From an uncultured Desulfuromonadales bacterium (GTDB lineage: Bacteria; Desulfobacterota; Desulfuromonadia; Desulfuromonadales; Geopsychrobacteraceae), in the NCBI GenBank assembly GCA_947259685.1, contig CAMYNC010000097.1, forward strand, positions 1-24,789: a stretch of 24,789 bases of DNA, in the 5' to 3' direction. Of this stretch, positions 7,900-15,522 are shown piece after piece (position 1 is the first letter of the stretch; every line of letters starts with the position of its first letter). Both the position numbers and the translations under genes were made by a program. Below the pieces are notes generated by a model that saw nothing but the letters and a program-made list of their open reading frames with translations, ran no database searches and was not told the DNA's origin.

Positions 7900-8832
7900 T
7901 CAGCGGACGCGCTTGGAAAAAGCCTGTATCAGCTTGGTTATCCTTTCGGTCCTGGTGTGATGTAAGGCGTGGCCGACGCCATCCAAGCGCACTAATTCTG
8001 CCTGGGGGATTATTTTTATTAATCGATCAGAGTGATTCCAGGCAGGCACGATGTCATCTTCTGTCCCATGCACGATCAATAAAGGCTGGGTGATTTTGGC
8101 GTAGTGTTGGCTCTGGTCGCGCAGATAGTCGCTTAATAGGCGCAGATCCTGCGCATTGGCGAGAAAGTTTTGCGGCCGCAGACTAAGCATCACGCCAGTG
8201 CGCTCCACATATGCAGTAGAGGGTGACTCCGGTTGAAAGACCTCGGCGATTGCACCTTTAAGGACCAGTTGTCCCACTGGATAGACCAGCGTGTTGGCAA
8301 ATAGCTCACCAATGACCGGCACACCCGCCAGATCATTGGTCAAGGCGACGCCCCCTTTCCACGGATGACTGCCCCCAGCCAGCAGCACTCCACCTGCGGT
8401 TTCATCTGGATAATTCAGGAGGTAAGCCAACACCAGGGAACCGCTCCAGGAGTGACCAACCAGCAGCGGCTGACGGATGCCTAATTTCTCGAGTGCCGCG
8501 TTCAGGTAGCTCGCTTGGATTGCAGGATTGGGCCAGTCGCCTGCCGGACGCTCACTGTAGCCATGCCCTGGCCGGTCAAAGGCTAGGACCCGGTGTTTTT
8601 CTGCCAAACCCGGCAGCAAGCTCGCTTTAAAGTCACGGGCGTTGGTGCTTGCGCCGTGGACCAGGACAATCGGGGGACCCGTACCGGCCTCAAGGTAGTG
8701 CAGCCGCAGGCCATTGGCCTCAACAAATTGACCGATCGGCGGATAATCCTGCTCAACCTGCCGGGCAGCGAAGATGCTGTACAGGGCCAGAGCCCCGATG
8801 AGGGCAACAAGGATGGCCAGTGCCTGTTTCAT
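7900..8832 (-). CDS. Alpha/beta-fold hydrolase with N-terminal membrane anchor
   Basis: This protein of 310 residues begins with an uncleaved-looking hydrophobic segment (about 3-22), followed by a complete alpha/beta hydrolase domain. Visible elements are the oxyanion region VLVHGAST (57-64), the FDRPGHGYS segment, the nucleophile elbow GHSWSG with Ser128, an acidic residue in HGTEDDIVP and the catalytic His in GVGHALHH. The elbow's last small residue is Ser rather than Gly, which the fold allows. The substrate is unknown. ATG 8832 was chosen because GGTGGAG lies just upstream and the hydrophobic segment then sits at the N-terminus; the frame stays open to 8910. Confidence 0.82.
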   Translation of the reverse strand: MKQALAILVALIGALALYSIFAARQVEQDYPPIGQFVEANGLRLHYLEAGTGPPIVLVHGASTNARDFKASLLPGLAEKHRVLAFDRPGHGYSERPAGDWPNPAIQASYLNAALEKLGIRQPLLVGHSWSGSLVLAYLLNYPDETAGGVLLAGGSHPWKGGVALTNDLAGVPVIGELFANTLVYPVGQLVLKGAIAEVFQPESPSTAYVERTGVMLSLRPQNFLANAQDLRLLSDYLRDQSQHYAKITQPLLIVHGTEDDIVPAWNHSDRLIKIIPQAELVRLDGVGHALHHTRTERITKLIQAFSKRVR

Positions 8833-9049
8833 GAACTCCACCCGCTTCGCCTTACCATCCAGGGCAGTTTGATAATGTGCACTGGGATGGTTCCGGTGGT
8901 TGAAAGCCAATAGCCAGATGTTTTCATACTAAGCTTAACTGATAGCCCTGGTCTATTTCCCAATTTGGGTCCCATCCTTCCCAAGATAGGTACCAACTGA
9001 ATAAAGCAGCTCAATTCTACCCAACCAAGGTCCTCGTACTACCAGCCAG

Positions 9050-9151
9050 TTAATCGGCCAAAAAACCATTGCAAAACAACAGAAAACACCATATGATTTT
9101 GTAAAAAGAGACTTTAACAGGAGAATAGATCGGCCAATTAATCGGCCAAAA
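9050..9151 (+). promoter_or_regulatory. Three ATCGGCCAA repeats around the fic promoter (candidate operator)
   Basis: ATCGGCCAA occurs at 9052-9060(61), 9129-9137 and 9141-9149. The last two form a 12-base-period direct repeat, and the 9131-9146 portion is nearly palindromic around ATTAAT. One copy lies just upstream of the -35 box and the pair lies downstream of the expected transcription start, an arrangement suited to repression. The likely regulator is the Fic protein's own C-terminal helix-turn-helix domain; this is inference. Confidence 0.5.
9069..9097 (+). promoter_or_regulatory. Predicted sigma-70 promoter for fic
   Basis: TTGCAA at 9069-9074 and TATGAT at 9092-9097 are separated by 17 bases. 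Transcription would begin near 9104, giving a leader of about 70 bases that contains two ATCGGCCAA copies. Confidence 0.6.
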
Positions 9152-9171
9152 CCGTAGCGAAAGACATAAGA

Positions 9172-10389
9172 ATGGCTGAGACGGCTACCTACACCAACAT
9201 TTCTCAGATGGAGCCGCTACTCCCCTCTGCCACTGAATCCAGTCTGGCCGATCTTGCCATCGAGGTCATTCGCCAATCTGCAGCCCTGAGCACGTCACTG
9301 CATCCACTGACCAGACAGGGAGTTATCGAGCTGGTTCGCTCGATGAGCAGTTACTACTCAAACCTGATCGAAGGACACAACACTCACCCAGCCGATATCG
9401 AACGCGCTTTAGATAAGGACTATTCCCACGACCCGGCAATACGGGCCATGCAGATGGAGAGTGCTGCGCACGTCGAGGTGCAGAGGCTTATCGAGAACAA
9501 ACTGCAGGAAAACTCTGATAAGGACATCTGCGAACAGGATTTTCTCTGCTGGGTCCATAGCGAATTTTACGCTCGCCTGCCCGAAGAGTTCTGCCATGTC
9601 CAAACACCAGACGGAACAACCAAACGGGTCATTCCAGGAGAGTTGCGACAGGAAGAGGTGACAGTCGGCCGCCACATAGCACCGGCCTGCGAAGCATTAC
9701 CAGCCTTCTTGGCTCGCTTTCAGGTAGCTTACAGCCCGTCGAAACTGAACGCTGTCAATAAGGTGATTGCGGCAGCGGCATCCCACCATCGCTTGGCATG
9801 GATTCATCCGTTCCTTGACGGTAACGGCCGGGTCACCAGGCTTTTCACCCATGCCTACCTGATAAAAGCGCAGATCGACGGGCATGGGCTATGGACTGTA
9901 TCTCGTGGTTTTGCACGCAATCGCGACAGTTACCTGACTGCCCTATCCGGAGCTGATGCTCACAGGCAGGGCGACATGGACGGGCGTGGCAACCTTTCCA
10001 ACCGGGGCCTGGTCCATTTCTGTACTTTCTTCCTGAAAACCGCCCTGGACCAGATCGATTTCATGGCAGGGCTGTTGGATCTCGATGGTCTGCAGAAAAG
10101 AATCGCCGCTTATGTAGAACGGCAAACCAGCCTTGGCGAGCTGACACCTGAAGCAGGCTATCTGCTGCGTGAAGCGTTATTGCGCGGCGAAGTCCCTCGT
10201 GGAGAAGCCGCGCGCATAACCGGACGCCCCGAACGAACAGCACGCCGCATCCTGAAGAACCTGTTAGACAAAAAACTGCTGGCAGCAAACACCGAAAAAG
10301 GGCCGGTACAACTCTCCTTCCCCGCCAGTGTTGCGGGATACTATTTCCCCCGACTCTACCCTGAGGGAGTTGAGGTCTCTGCAGGATAA
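9172..10389 (+). CDS. Class II Fic-domain protein with C-terminal winged helix
   Basis: Fic proteins transfer AMP or another nucleotide moiety from NTP to target proteins. This one has 405 residues. The complete core motif HPFLDGNGRVTR is at 212-223 with catalytic His212. The inhibitory motif SNLIEG (63-68) lies N-terminal to it, which defines class II: Glu67 would block the ATP site until relieved. The C-terminal part (about 325-390) contains GEAARITGRPERTARRIL, a helix-turn-helix that may bind DNA. No strong Shine-Dalgarno precedes ATG 9172, but a promoter and repeats do. The stop is 35 bases before the broken TOTE primase-helicase gene, so the two probably formed an operon. Confidence 0.92.
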   Translation: MAETATYTNISQMEPLLPSATESSLADLAIEVIRQSAALSTSLHPLTRQGVIELVRSMSSYYSNLIEGHNTHPADIERALDKDYSHDPAIRAMQMESAAHVEVQRLIENKLQENSDKDICEQDFLCWVHSEFYARLPEEFCHVQTPDGTTKRVIPGELRQEEVTVGRHIAPACEALPAFLARFQVAYSPSKLNAVNKVIAAAASHHRLAWIHPFLDGNGRVTRLFTHAYLIKAQIDGHGLWTVSRGFARNRDSYLTALSGADAHRQGDMDGRGNLSNRGLVHFCTFFLKTALDQIDFMAGLLDLDGLQKRIAAYVERQTSLGELTPEAGYLLREALLRGEVPRGEAARITGRPERTARRILKNLLDKKLLAANTEKGPVQLSFPASVAGYYFPRLYPEGVEVSAG

Positions 10390-10424
10390 AAAACAAGCAA
10401 AAAACCGACGTGGAGCAATCTAAT

Positions 10425-12030
10425 TTGTCGAAGAATGACCACAACCTGAAACAGGAAGAGTTCGACGCCTTCGTGAAGAAAACGCCCGCCTCAAAGCCCT
10501 TCTGACCCGTCACGGCATCACCTGGGAAGAGTCGCTCGTGGCTGAGCAGCCACCCGTCCTGACTGAACCGTCTTCGGAGCCAGCCAGACTCTCGACCGAT
10601 AAAAAGATCGCACTCTTCCGCAGACTGTTCCGTGGTCGCACCGATGTCTATCCGTTGCGCTGGGAATCGGCGAAAGGCAAATCAGGCTATTCGCCTGCCT
10701 GCGGCAACGAATGGAAACCCGGCATCTGCCACAAGCCGAAGGTTAAATGTGCTGATTGCAGGCAACGTCAGCTATTACCAGTCACAGACCGAGTGATCTA
10801 CAACCATCTGGCCGGAAAACACACAATCGGCGTCTACCCTTTGTTGAGCAATGACAGTTGCTACTTTCTTGCTGTCGACTTCGATGAGGCCGGGTGGCGC
10901 GAGGACGCCGGAGCATTCATGCAATCCTGCCAGGAACTGGAGATACCGGCGGCACTGGAGATCTCCCGCTCCGGCAACGGTGCCCATGTCTGGATCTTTT
11001 TCGCCGACTCGGTACCGGCCCTCCTAGCTAGGCAACTTGGAGCCGCATTGATCAGCTATACTTGTGACCGAACCCGCCAACTGTCCCTGTCCAGCCATGA
11101 TCGCTTCTTCCCAAACCAGGACACCATGCCCAAAGGAGGGTTCGGCAACCTGATCGCACTTCCATTACAGAAGCAGCCGCGTGAAAAGGGTCGAAGCCTG
11201 TTCGTCGATAACAACATTAAACCCTACCCGGACCAATGGATATTCCTTGCGTCCCTCGGCACACTCACCATAAAAAATCTGGAAGACGCCTTACTGCGGG
11301 CAACGAAAGACAGAAGTCCGCTGGATGTCGCTTTCTCCGTGGACGATGATGACAGCAAACCCTGGCTACTGGGCACTACCTCAAAAAAAATCTCAGAGCC
11401 GCTGCCCGAAACTCTGCACTTGGTGCTGGCCAACCAGATCTTTATTGCCAAAAACAATTTACCCCAACCACTAGCCAACCGCCTGATTCGACTTGCGGCT
11501 TTTCAGAATCCAGAATTTTACAAAGCCCAAGCCATGCGCCTGCCGGTATGGAACAAACCACGTATCATCGGTTGCGCGGAAAACTTCAGCCAGCACATCG
11601 GCCTGCCCCGAGGTTGTCTTGATGCCGTCCTGGGCCTGCTGCAGGACAATGACATCCACGCGGAGCTACAGGATGAACGCCTGACAGGCAGGAAGATCAA
11701 GGCCAAATTCAAGGGTGCTTTGCGCAAAGACCAGAAAACAGCAGTGCGGGAGATGCTTAAACATGAGGCCGGAGTACTCTGTGCGCCAACCGCCTTCGGC
11801 AAAACAGTTTCTGCGGCAGCCTTGATTGCTCGCCGCAAGGTCAGTACACTGGTGCTGGTCCATCGTACGGAGTTGATGCGTCAGTGGCAGGAGCGATTAA
11901 CTGCATTTCTCGAACTTCCTGAAGGAAGCTTGGGGGTTATCGGCGGCGGTAAAAATAAACCTTCCAGCAAAATCGATATCGCCGTAATGCAGTCTTTGTC
12001 GAAGCGGGAAAACTTAGGCGTTAGGCGTTC
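10425..12030 (+). pseudogene. TOTE-type archaeo-eukaryotic primase-helicase, broken
   Basis: The gene resembles TOTE conflict-system primase-helicases. The start is TTG 10425 behind GGAG (10412-10415). The first frame gives LSKNDHNLKQEEFDA, but a missing base near 10469 shifts it; the expected REENARLKALLTRHGI continues in the frame of 10538. Numbered from the internal GTG 10538, the primase domain has a four-Cys site (Cys55, 64, 71, 74), the acidic pair in AVDFDE (Asp114, Asp116) and GAH (His150). The helicase begins with LRKDQ (about 395), Walker A APTAFGKT (416-423) and motif Ia VLVHRTELMRQW. Homology ends after MQSLSKRE (about 491), before the DExH box, where a RAYT element starts. The frame of 10538 continues to 12175 only as nonsense. 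Confidence 0.85.
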
Positions 12031-12031
12031 C

Positions 12032-12775
12032 GGGGACAGTATATTTATCTTCAATTTAGCCCTCCCCACTGTTAAAATCATCCATGGCCAGAATAGCTCG
12101 CGTTATCGTTCCCGGCATTCCCCACCATGTCACCCAAAGAGGCAACCGGCGGCAAACCGTCTTTTTCTGCGCTGACGATTATCTGGCCTACATCGAACTG
12201 ATGGCGTTCTGGTGCCGCAAGCATGAAGTTGATATCTGGGCCTGGTGCCTGATGCCCAACCACGTTCATCTTATCGCTATGCCTCAGAACAAAAACGGCC
12301 TGGCCCGCGCCATTGGTGAAGCTCACCGCCGTTATACTAGGAGAATCAACTTTCGGGAGAACTGGCGCGGACATTTGTGGCAGGAACGCTTCGCTTCTTT
12401 CCCGATGGACGAGCAGCACCTTATCGTAGCGGCTCGTTACATCGAAATGAACCCGGTGGCTGCTAAACTGGCCAAGCATCCGGAGGATTATCGTTGGAGC
12501 AGCGCCCGTGCACATTTATCTGGCGTGGATGATGACTTGGTCAATGTCGCTCCGCTGCTTGAGCTGGTTCCAAACTGGAGGGAATTTCTCGGTTTCTCAG
12601 CACAGGAGGAGGTTGATCTACTGCATCGGCATGAACGCACCGGCCGCCCGCTCGGAGCGAGCAGCTTTGTGGAACATCTCGAACAGATCCTGCAAAGACG
12701 ATTGCGACCGCAAAAGCCTGGCCCGAAGAAGAAGGAGAAGAATAAAGAGCAGAGCTAATTATATATCCTGTCCCC
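12032..12775 (+). mobile_element. RAYT-bearing element inserted in the primase-helicase gene
   Basis: GGGGACAG at 12032-12039 and CTGTCCCC at 12768-12775 are inverted copies. AT-rich bases next to them also pair: ATATTTAT on the left, and ATTATATAT before the right copy. Between them is a single intact RAYT gene. Just before the left end lies a tandem TTAGGCG (12014-12020, 12021-12027). The coding similarity of the host gene stops at about 12010-12030, so the element lies in, and disrupts, the helicase domain. Exact ends are uncertain by about 20 bases on the left and 40 on the right. Confidence 0.7.
12084..12758 (+). CDS. REP-associated tyrosine (Y1) transposase
   Basis: This protein of 224 residues is the short, common RAYT type. 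The N-terminus MARIARVIVPGIPHHVTQRG is canonical. The HUH motif is MPNHVHLI with His60 and His62, and the likely nucleophile is Tyr119 in ARYIEMNPV. WSSARAHL follows, and the tail is strongly basic (KPGPKKKEKNKEQS). The gene is complete and lies between inverted GGGGACAG ends, which suggests it moved with them. It is about the same family as the pseudogene at 4014-4683, which shares the basic GRP/KPGP tail and the CTGTCCCC flank, and is distinct from the longer RAYT at 1770. ATG 12084 has no strong ribosome binding site. Confidence 0.9.
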   Translation: MARIARVIVPGIPHHVTQRGNRRQTVFFCADDYLAYIELMAFWCRKHEVDIWAWCLMPNHVHLIAMPQNKNGLARAIGEAHRRYTRRINFRENWRGHLWQERFASFPMDEQHLIVAARYIEMNPVAAKLAKHPEDYRWSSARAHLSGVDDDLVNVAPLLELVPNWREFLGFSAQEEVDLLHRHERTGRPLGASSFVEHLEQILQRRLRPQKPGPKKKEKNKEQS

Positions 12776-12816
12776 AGATCTCTTCACAGATCTCTTCTGT
12801 CCCCAGATCTCTTCAC
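12768..12816 (+). repeat. Duplicated RAYT end, 20-bp repeat with 29-base period
   Basis: CTGTCCCCAGATCTCTTCAC occurs at 12768-12787 and again, identical, at 12797-12816. The bases between repeat AGATCTCTT once more. The duplication lies at the right end of the RAYT element and may be a duplicated terminal recognition site or a slippage product. Confidence 0.7.
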
Positions 12817-12906
12817 TTCTCGAAGTCAACGAGCGACTTGTTCTTGACCTGACCCAAGCGGCCGAAGCGGTGCTTGGAGAAGTGAAAAAGCTGGGACCAA
12901 TCACTT
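12817..12906 (+). other. Short coding remnant after the RAYT element
   Basis: One frame reads LLEVNERLVLDLTQAAEAVL, then GEVKKLGPIT and a stop, about 30 codons with protein-like composition and no start of its own. It may be the 3' end of a gene cut by the RAYT element or an associated deletion. It does not match the expected C-terminal helicase motifs, so it is not assigned to the primase-helicase. Confidence 0.3.
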
Positions 12907-13026
12907 AAAAAAGAGAGAGAGCAATTCAAAATAGGGGTCCCTCTTAAGGTACTCAGGGATCGGGAAAAAAGATCAAGCCATGAATTTCACTAATTTCGAC
13001 AACCGGTTACATACAGACCTTCGAGT

Positions 13027-13064
13027 AAAAACGGCCTGAAGATTTGCTTTTCAGGCCGTTTTTC
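13027..13064. terminator. Bidirectional rho-independent terminator
   Basis: A strong hairpin pairs AAAACGGCCTGAA (from 13027) with TTTTCAGGCCGTTTTT, with A-tracts before and T-tracts after. It lies 12 bases past the stop of the minus-strand gene at 13076 and ends plus-strand transcription from the island side as well. Confidence 0.8.
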
Positions 13065-13075
13065 TGCTTTAAACT

Positions 13076-13411
13076 TTATGGTGCCTCTTCCGCAAGTAGG
13101 CCATCCCCTTCACCAACAGGCTCTGTTCCTGTCATCAGGTGGAACAGATTTGGTTGAGCTTCGTACCAACCAAAACGGATCGGTTTTTCATTTCGCAATA
13201 AATCTACCATCCCTTGCATTTGTTGATAATCCAGGTGGCCGTAGAATCGCTGCCCATATGTTGTGGGAGCCGTGGCATTGGGCAGTGGTCCGGTTTTGTG
13301 GAATTTCAATAAGGCATAAAATCCATCGCCATGAAGCTGGATTCCTCCATAGTAGTTATTTCCACCTACCGAGGCCTTGTAACTGTTAATTTCGTACCAT
13401 TTCCAAGCCAT
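13076..13411 (-). CDS. Hypothetical protein, 111 residues
   Basis: This is a soluble protein with no signal peptide and no recognised family. It is rich in aromatic residues and glycine (MAWKWYEINSYKASVGGNNY, then GHLDYQQMQGMVDLL), with an acidic, proline-ended tail. The start at 13411 is decided by a perfect AGGAGGT six bases upstream; the frame extends to 13468 without such a site. A terminator follows directly. It is the only clear minus-strand gene in the island and appears to be a single-gene transcript. Confidence 0.65.
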   Translation of the reverse strand: MAWKWYEINSYKASVGGNNYYGGIQLHGDGFYALLKFHKTGPLPNATAPTTYGQRFYGHLDYQQMQGMVDLLRNEKPIRFGWYEAQPNLFHLMTGTEPVGEGDGLLAEEAP

Positions 13412-13753
13412 AGTGTACCTCCTTTTTGCTTCTTGGTTTTTTGCTTGGAGCAATTGATCAAGAACCAACCAATTCCTCCTCGCCTCGAAATCTGCCTCAC
13501 TGTGAATTGATATTTTTTTGTTAATCGAGAGTTTAGTGGTGCAGCAATTACAGGTCGGTTACAGATTTAAAAAAAATTGGTAAGATATTTGTCTGATTTA
13601 GTCTGGAAGAATCTAATTGTCTCGTGAGAGAGGACAATGAGCGCAGTGTCAGTTAAGACCATAATTAGAAGATATTTAGGATGTGAAACGCTGGCAATGA
13701 AACATTAAGAAACTGTCCTTATCCTTTTATTTCAGCAGAAGGAAGGAGGCAGA
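13412..13753. other. Non-coding region between divergent genes
   Basis: This 342-base AT-rich stretch separates a minus-strand hypothetical gene from the plus-strand permease operon and must carry both promoters. No confident -35/-10 pair, repeat or RNA structure was recognised. A run of eight or more A residues lies near 13569-13577. Confidence 0.5.
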
Positions 13754-14941
13754 ATGACTTGGAACTCCTTGATTGTTGCAAGTCTGTGTGCTGGGTGGAT
13801 GCTCTCCCCGGATGTTATGGTCCGGCTCGGTCACGGAGCGGGGGCGAATCAGACCCTCTTTCTGCTTGGGCTATCCATTGCCGCCCTGCTTTCCGCCCGA
13901 GCACTTTTACTTATTGGGCATCCACAGCTTCACAGGCAAGGCCGATTCAACCTGACTGATTTGCTTGTTCGAGGGGTGGGTCCAACCCTGGCGACGACGC
14001 TACTTCTGGCGAGCCGGATGGCCCTGGTGCTGTTGATTCCGACCGGCGTTCTGGTGACCAGCGGCTATGCATTTAATGAAATCTTTGTTTACTGGTTCCC
14101 GAATTTTGGCTTTGCCTATCTGCTCCTGGTCATCATCTCCATGCTGCATCTGGTCAGCGATTCCTTTGCACGCAAGGCCCAAGCCGTCTTTGCCGCGCTG
14201 GTGTTGATCAGTCTGATGATATTAAGCGCCGGCTTCACAATCTCCGCTCCATTGCTCATCGGCAGTCTGCTGCTGTTTCTCGGTCTTGAATTCAGCCATG
14301 AGTCGGCACATCATGAGTCCCGCCTCCTGCCGATCGGGGCACTACTGATCGTCCTGGTGCTGTTTCTCTGCTGGTCGATGGTTTCGATGCAATATGTGGC
14401 TGGCGAACGCTTGGTCGAGACCAGCATTCCTCACCTGATTTCCGCCAGAGCAATCCTGGGCGAAACCGGCAGAGTCCTGATGGGGATCGCCGTTATCGCC
14501 GGCACCTGCGGCGTAGTGAACGCCCTGTTCCACCTGGCAATCGGTTCATTCCAAGGTCTTGCCAAACGCGGTCTTCTTCCCGGACACCCCCAGGGTGATT
14601 TGCTGCGTCGTCGATTTGTGCTCCTCTTTGCCCTGATCATCGCTGTACTGATGGGCAAGGGACTCGCCGGGTATGACATTCTCGACACCTATATCCAGGC
14701 CTCGTTGCTGCTCTGGCTGTTTGTCAGTGGCTTGCAGTGTTTTTCAGCAGCCAGACTTCTCGGACAGCAGGGCGTCAAGCACAGTTGGCATGGCTATGCC
14801 TTAGCACTGAGCTATTTTTTTGCTATTCTATATCTGACAGCAAGCGATCCGAAAGCGATTCATATTGTGCGTTTTCTGGTGCTGATACTCTTCCCAATTG
14901 CACTCATGGTGGTTTTCTGGTCGCGACGGGAACCGGATTGA
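13754..14941 (+). CDS. APC-superfamily-like membrane permease
   Basis: This integral membrane protein of 395 residues has about 11-12 hydrophobic segments across its whole length. It has features of the amino acid/polyamine/cation (APC) transporter fold: an early glycine-rich helix region (LGHGAGANQTLFLLGLSIA), a helix with GETGRVLMGIAVIAGTCGVV in the second half, and the following FQGLAKRGLLPGHPQ loop, similar to that seen in APC permeases. The substrate is unknown. The start ATG 13754 has a strong AAGGAGG upstream. The stop is 35 bases before the selenoprotein rhodanese gene with no terminator between, so the two are probably co-transcribed; a role in sulfur or selenium compound uptake is possible but is inference. 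Confidence 0.7.
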   Translation: MTWNSLIVASLCAGWMLSPDVMVRLGHGAGANQTLFLLGLSIAALLSARALLLIGHPQLHRQGRFNLTDLLVRGVGPTLATTLLLASRMALVLLIPTGVLVTSGYAFNEIFVYWFPNFGFAYLLLVIISMLHLVSDSFARKAQAVFAALVLISLMILSAGFTISAPLLIGSLLLFLGLEFSHESAHHESRLLPIGALLIVLVLFLCWSMVSMQYVAGERLVETSIPHLISARAILGETGRVLMGIAVIAGTCGVVNALFHLAIGSFQGLAKRGLLPGHPQGDLLRRRFVLLFALIIAVLMGKGLAGYDILDTYIQASLLLWLFVSGLQCFSAARLLGQQGVKHSWHGYALALSYFFAILYLTASDPKAIHIVRFLVLILFPIALMVVFWSRREPD

Positions 14942-14976
14942 AATCCCATCGGCAACCAACAAACCAAAGGATTTCT

Positions 14977-15372
14977 ATGATGAAAAATCTTGTTTTACAA
15001 CTGATCTTAGTTCTGGCTATTGCGGTCACCCCAGCGTTTGCCGCAAATGTCGGCATGATGAGCCTTGATGACCTGAAAGGCATGCTGGAGTCTGACAATC
15101 TGATTATCCTTGACGCACGCACGGGCAAGGATTGGGGGTCCAGTGAGTTTAAGATCCCGGGTGCTGTCCGGGCAAACCCGAGCGAATTTGCCACCTGGGG
15201 TGGCAGCTATCCAAAGGAGAAAAAAATAGTTCTCTACTGCGCTTGACCGAATGAAGCGACAAGTGCCAGTTTGGCACAAGGAATGATCAATAATGGTTAC
15301 ACGGATGTGAGCGCTCTGGTGGGCGGCTGGCGAGCATGGCAGCGAGGACAATATCCGGTCGAAGTCAAATAA
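14977..15372 (+). CDS. Secreted rhodanese, predicted selenoprotein (Sec at UGA 15244-15246)
   Basis: This rhodanese-domain protein has 131 residues if UGA codon 90 is read as selenocysteine. The signal peptide (2-23, ending TPAFA) is followed by SLDDLKGMLES and IILDARTGKDW, and the active-site loop is VLYCA-U-PNEATSA. After the UGA the same frame continues for 41 codons with a full rhodanese end (NNGYTDVSALVGGWRAWQRG) to TAA 15370-15372. Family members have Cys at this place (YCxCPNEA). Cys88 would be the sulfur-accepting cysteine, and Sec90 forms a C-x-U pair. A hairpin suited to SECIS function follows the UGA. Start ATG 14977 has AAAGG six bases upstream. Ordinary gene callers would stop at 15246. 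Confidence 0.87.
15244..15277 (+). promoter_or_regulatory. Bacterial SECIS element after UGA
   Basis: UGA (15244-15246) is followed, after 16 bases, by the perfect 6-bp stem GUGCCA (15263-15268) / UGGCAC (15272-15277) with loop GUU. Bacterial SelB-type SECIS elements need a hairpin with a G (usually GU) at the start of the apical loop at about this distance from the UGA. The hairpin lies within coding sequence, as is normal in bacteria. Confidence 0.75.
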
Positions 15373-15405
15373 TCGATACTGACTGACCGTGCTTTACAGC
15401 AAGCG

Positions 15406-15437
15406 GCCCCGGCGACAACTGCCGCTGGGGCTGTTTT
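15406..15437 (+). terminator. Rho-independent terminator of the permease-selenorhodanese operon
   Basis: GCCCCGGCG (15406-15414) pairs with CGCTGGGGC (15423-15431), with one G-U pair, and is followed by TGTTTTT. It begins 33 bases after the TAA stop at 15372, which supports 15372 rather than 15246 as the real end of the gene. Confidence 0.8.
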
Positions 15438-15522
15438 TATGTCGGAAACAAAGTCTCCGCAAAAAGCGGCTGCAATGACCGAGAAAAGGGAGAATCTACT
15501 GACTGATACGACTGACGACTGA

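Noticed and set aside
10538..12175. The 545-codon frame as an intact protein
   Set aside because: Its last 50 or so codons run into the RAYT element and its gene out of frame, and the N-terminal coding continues upstream of the GTG across a frameshift.
12817..12906. The C-terminal end of the primase-helicase directly after the RAYT element
   Set aside because: The short sequence does not show the expected helicase motifs V/VI or tail, whereas such motifs are found at 15523-15712. Kept only as an unassigned remnant.
14737..15246. A long plus-strand frame ending at UGA 15246 as a complete protein
   Set aside because: Its first part runs out of frame inside the permease gene. The real start is ATG 14977 with its own ribosome site, and coding clearly continues past the UGA.
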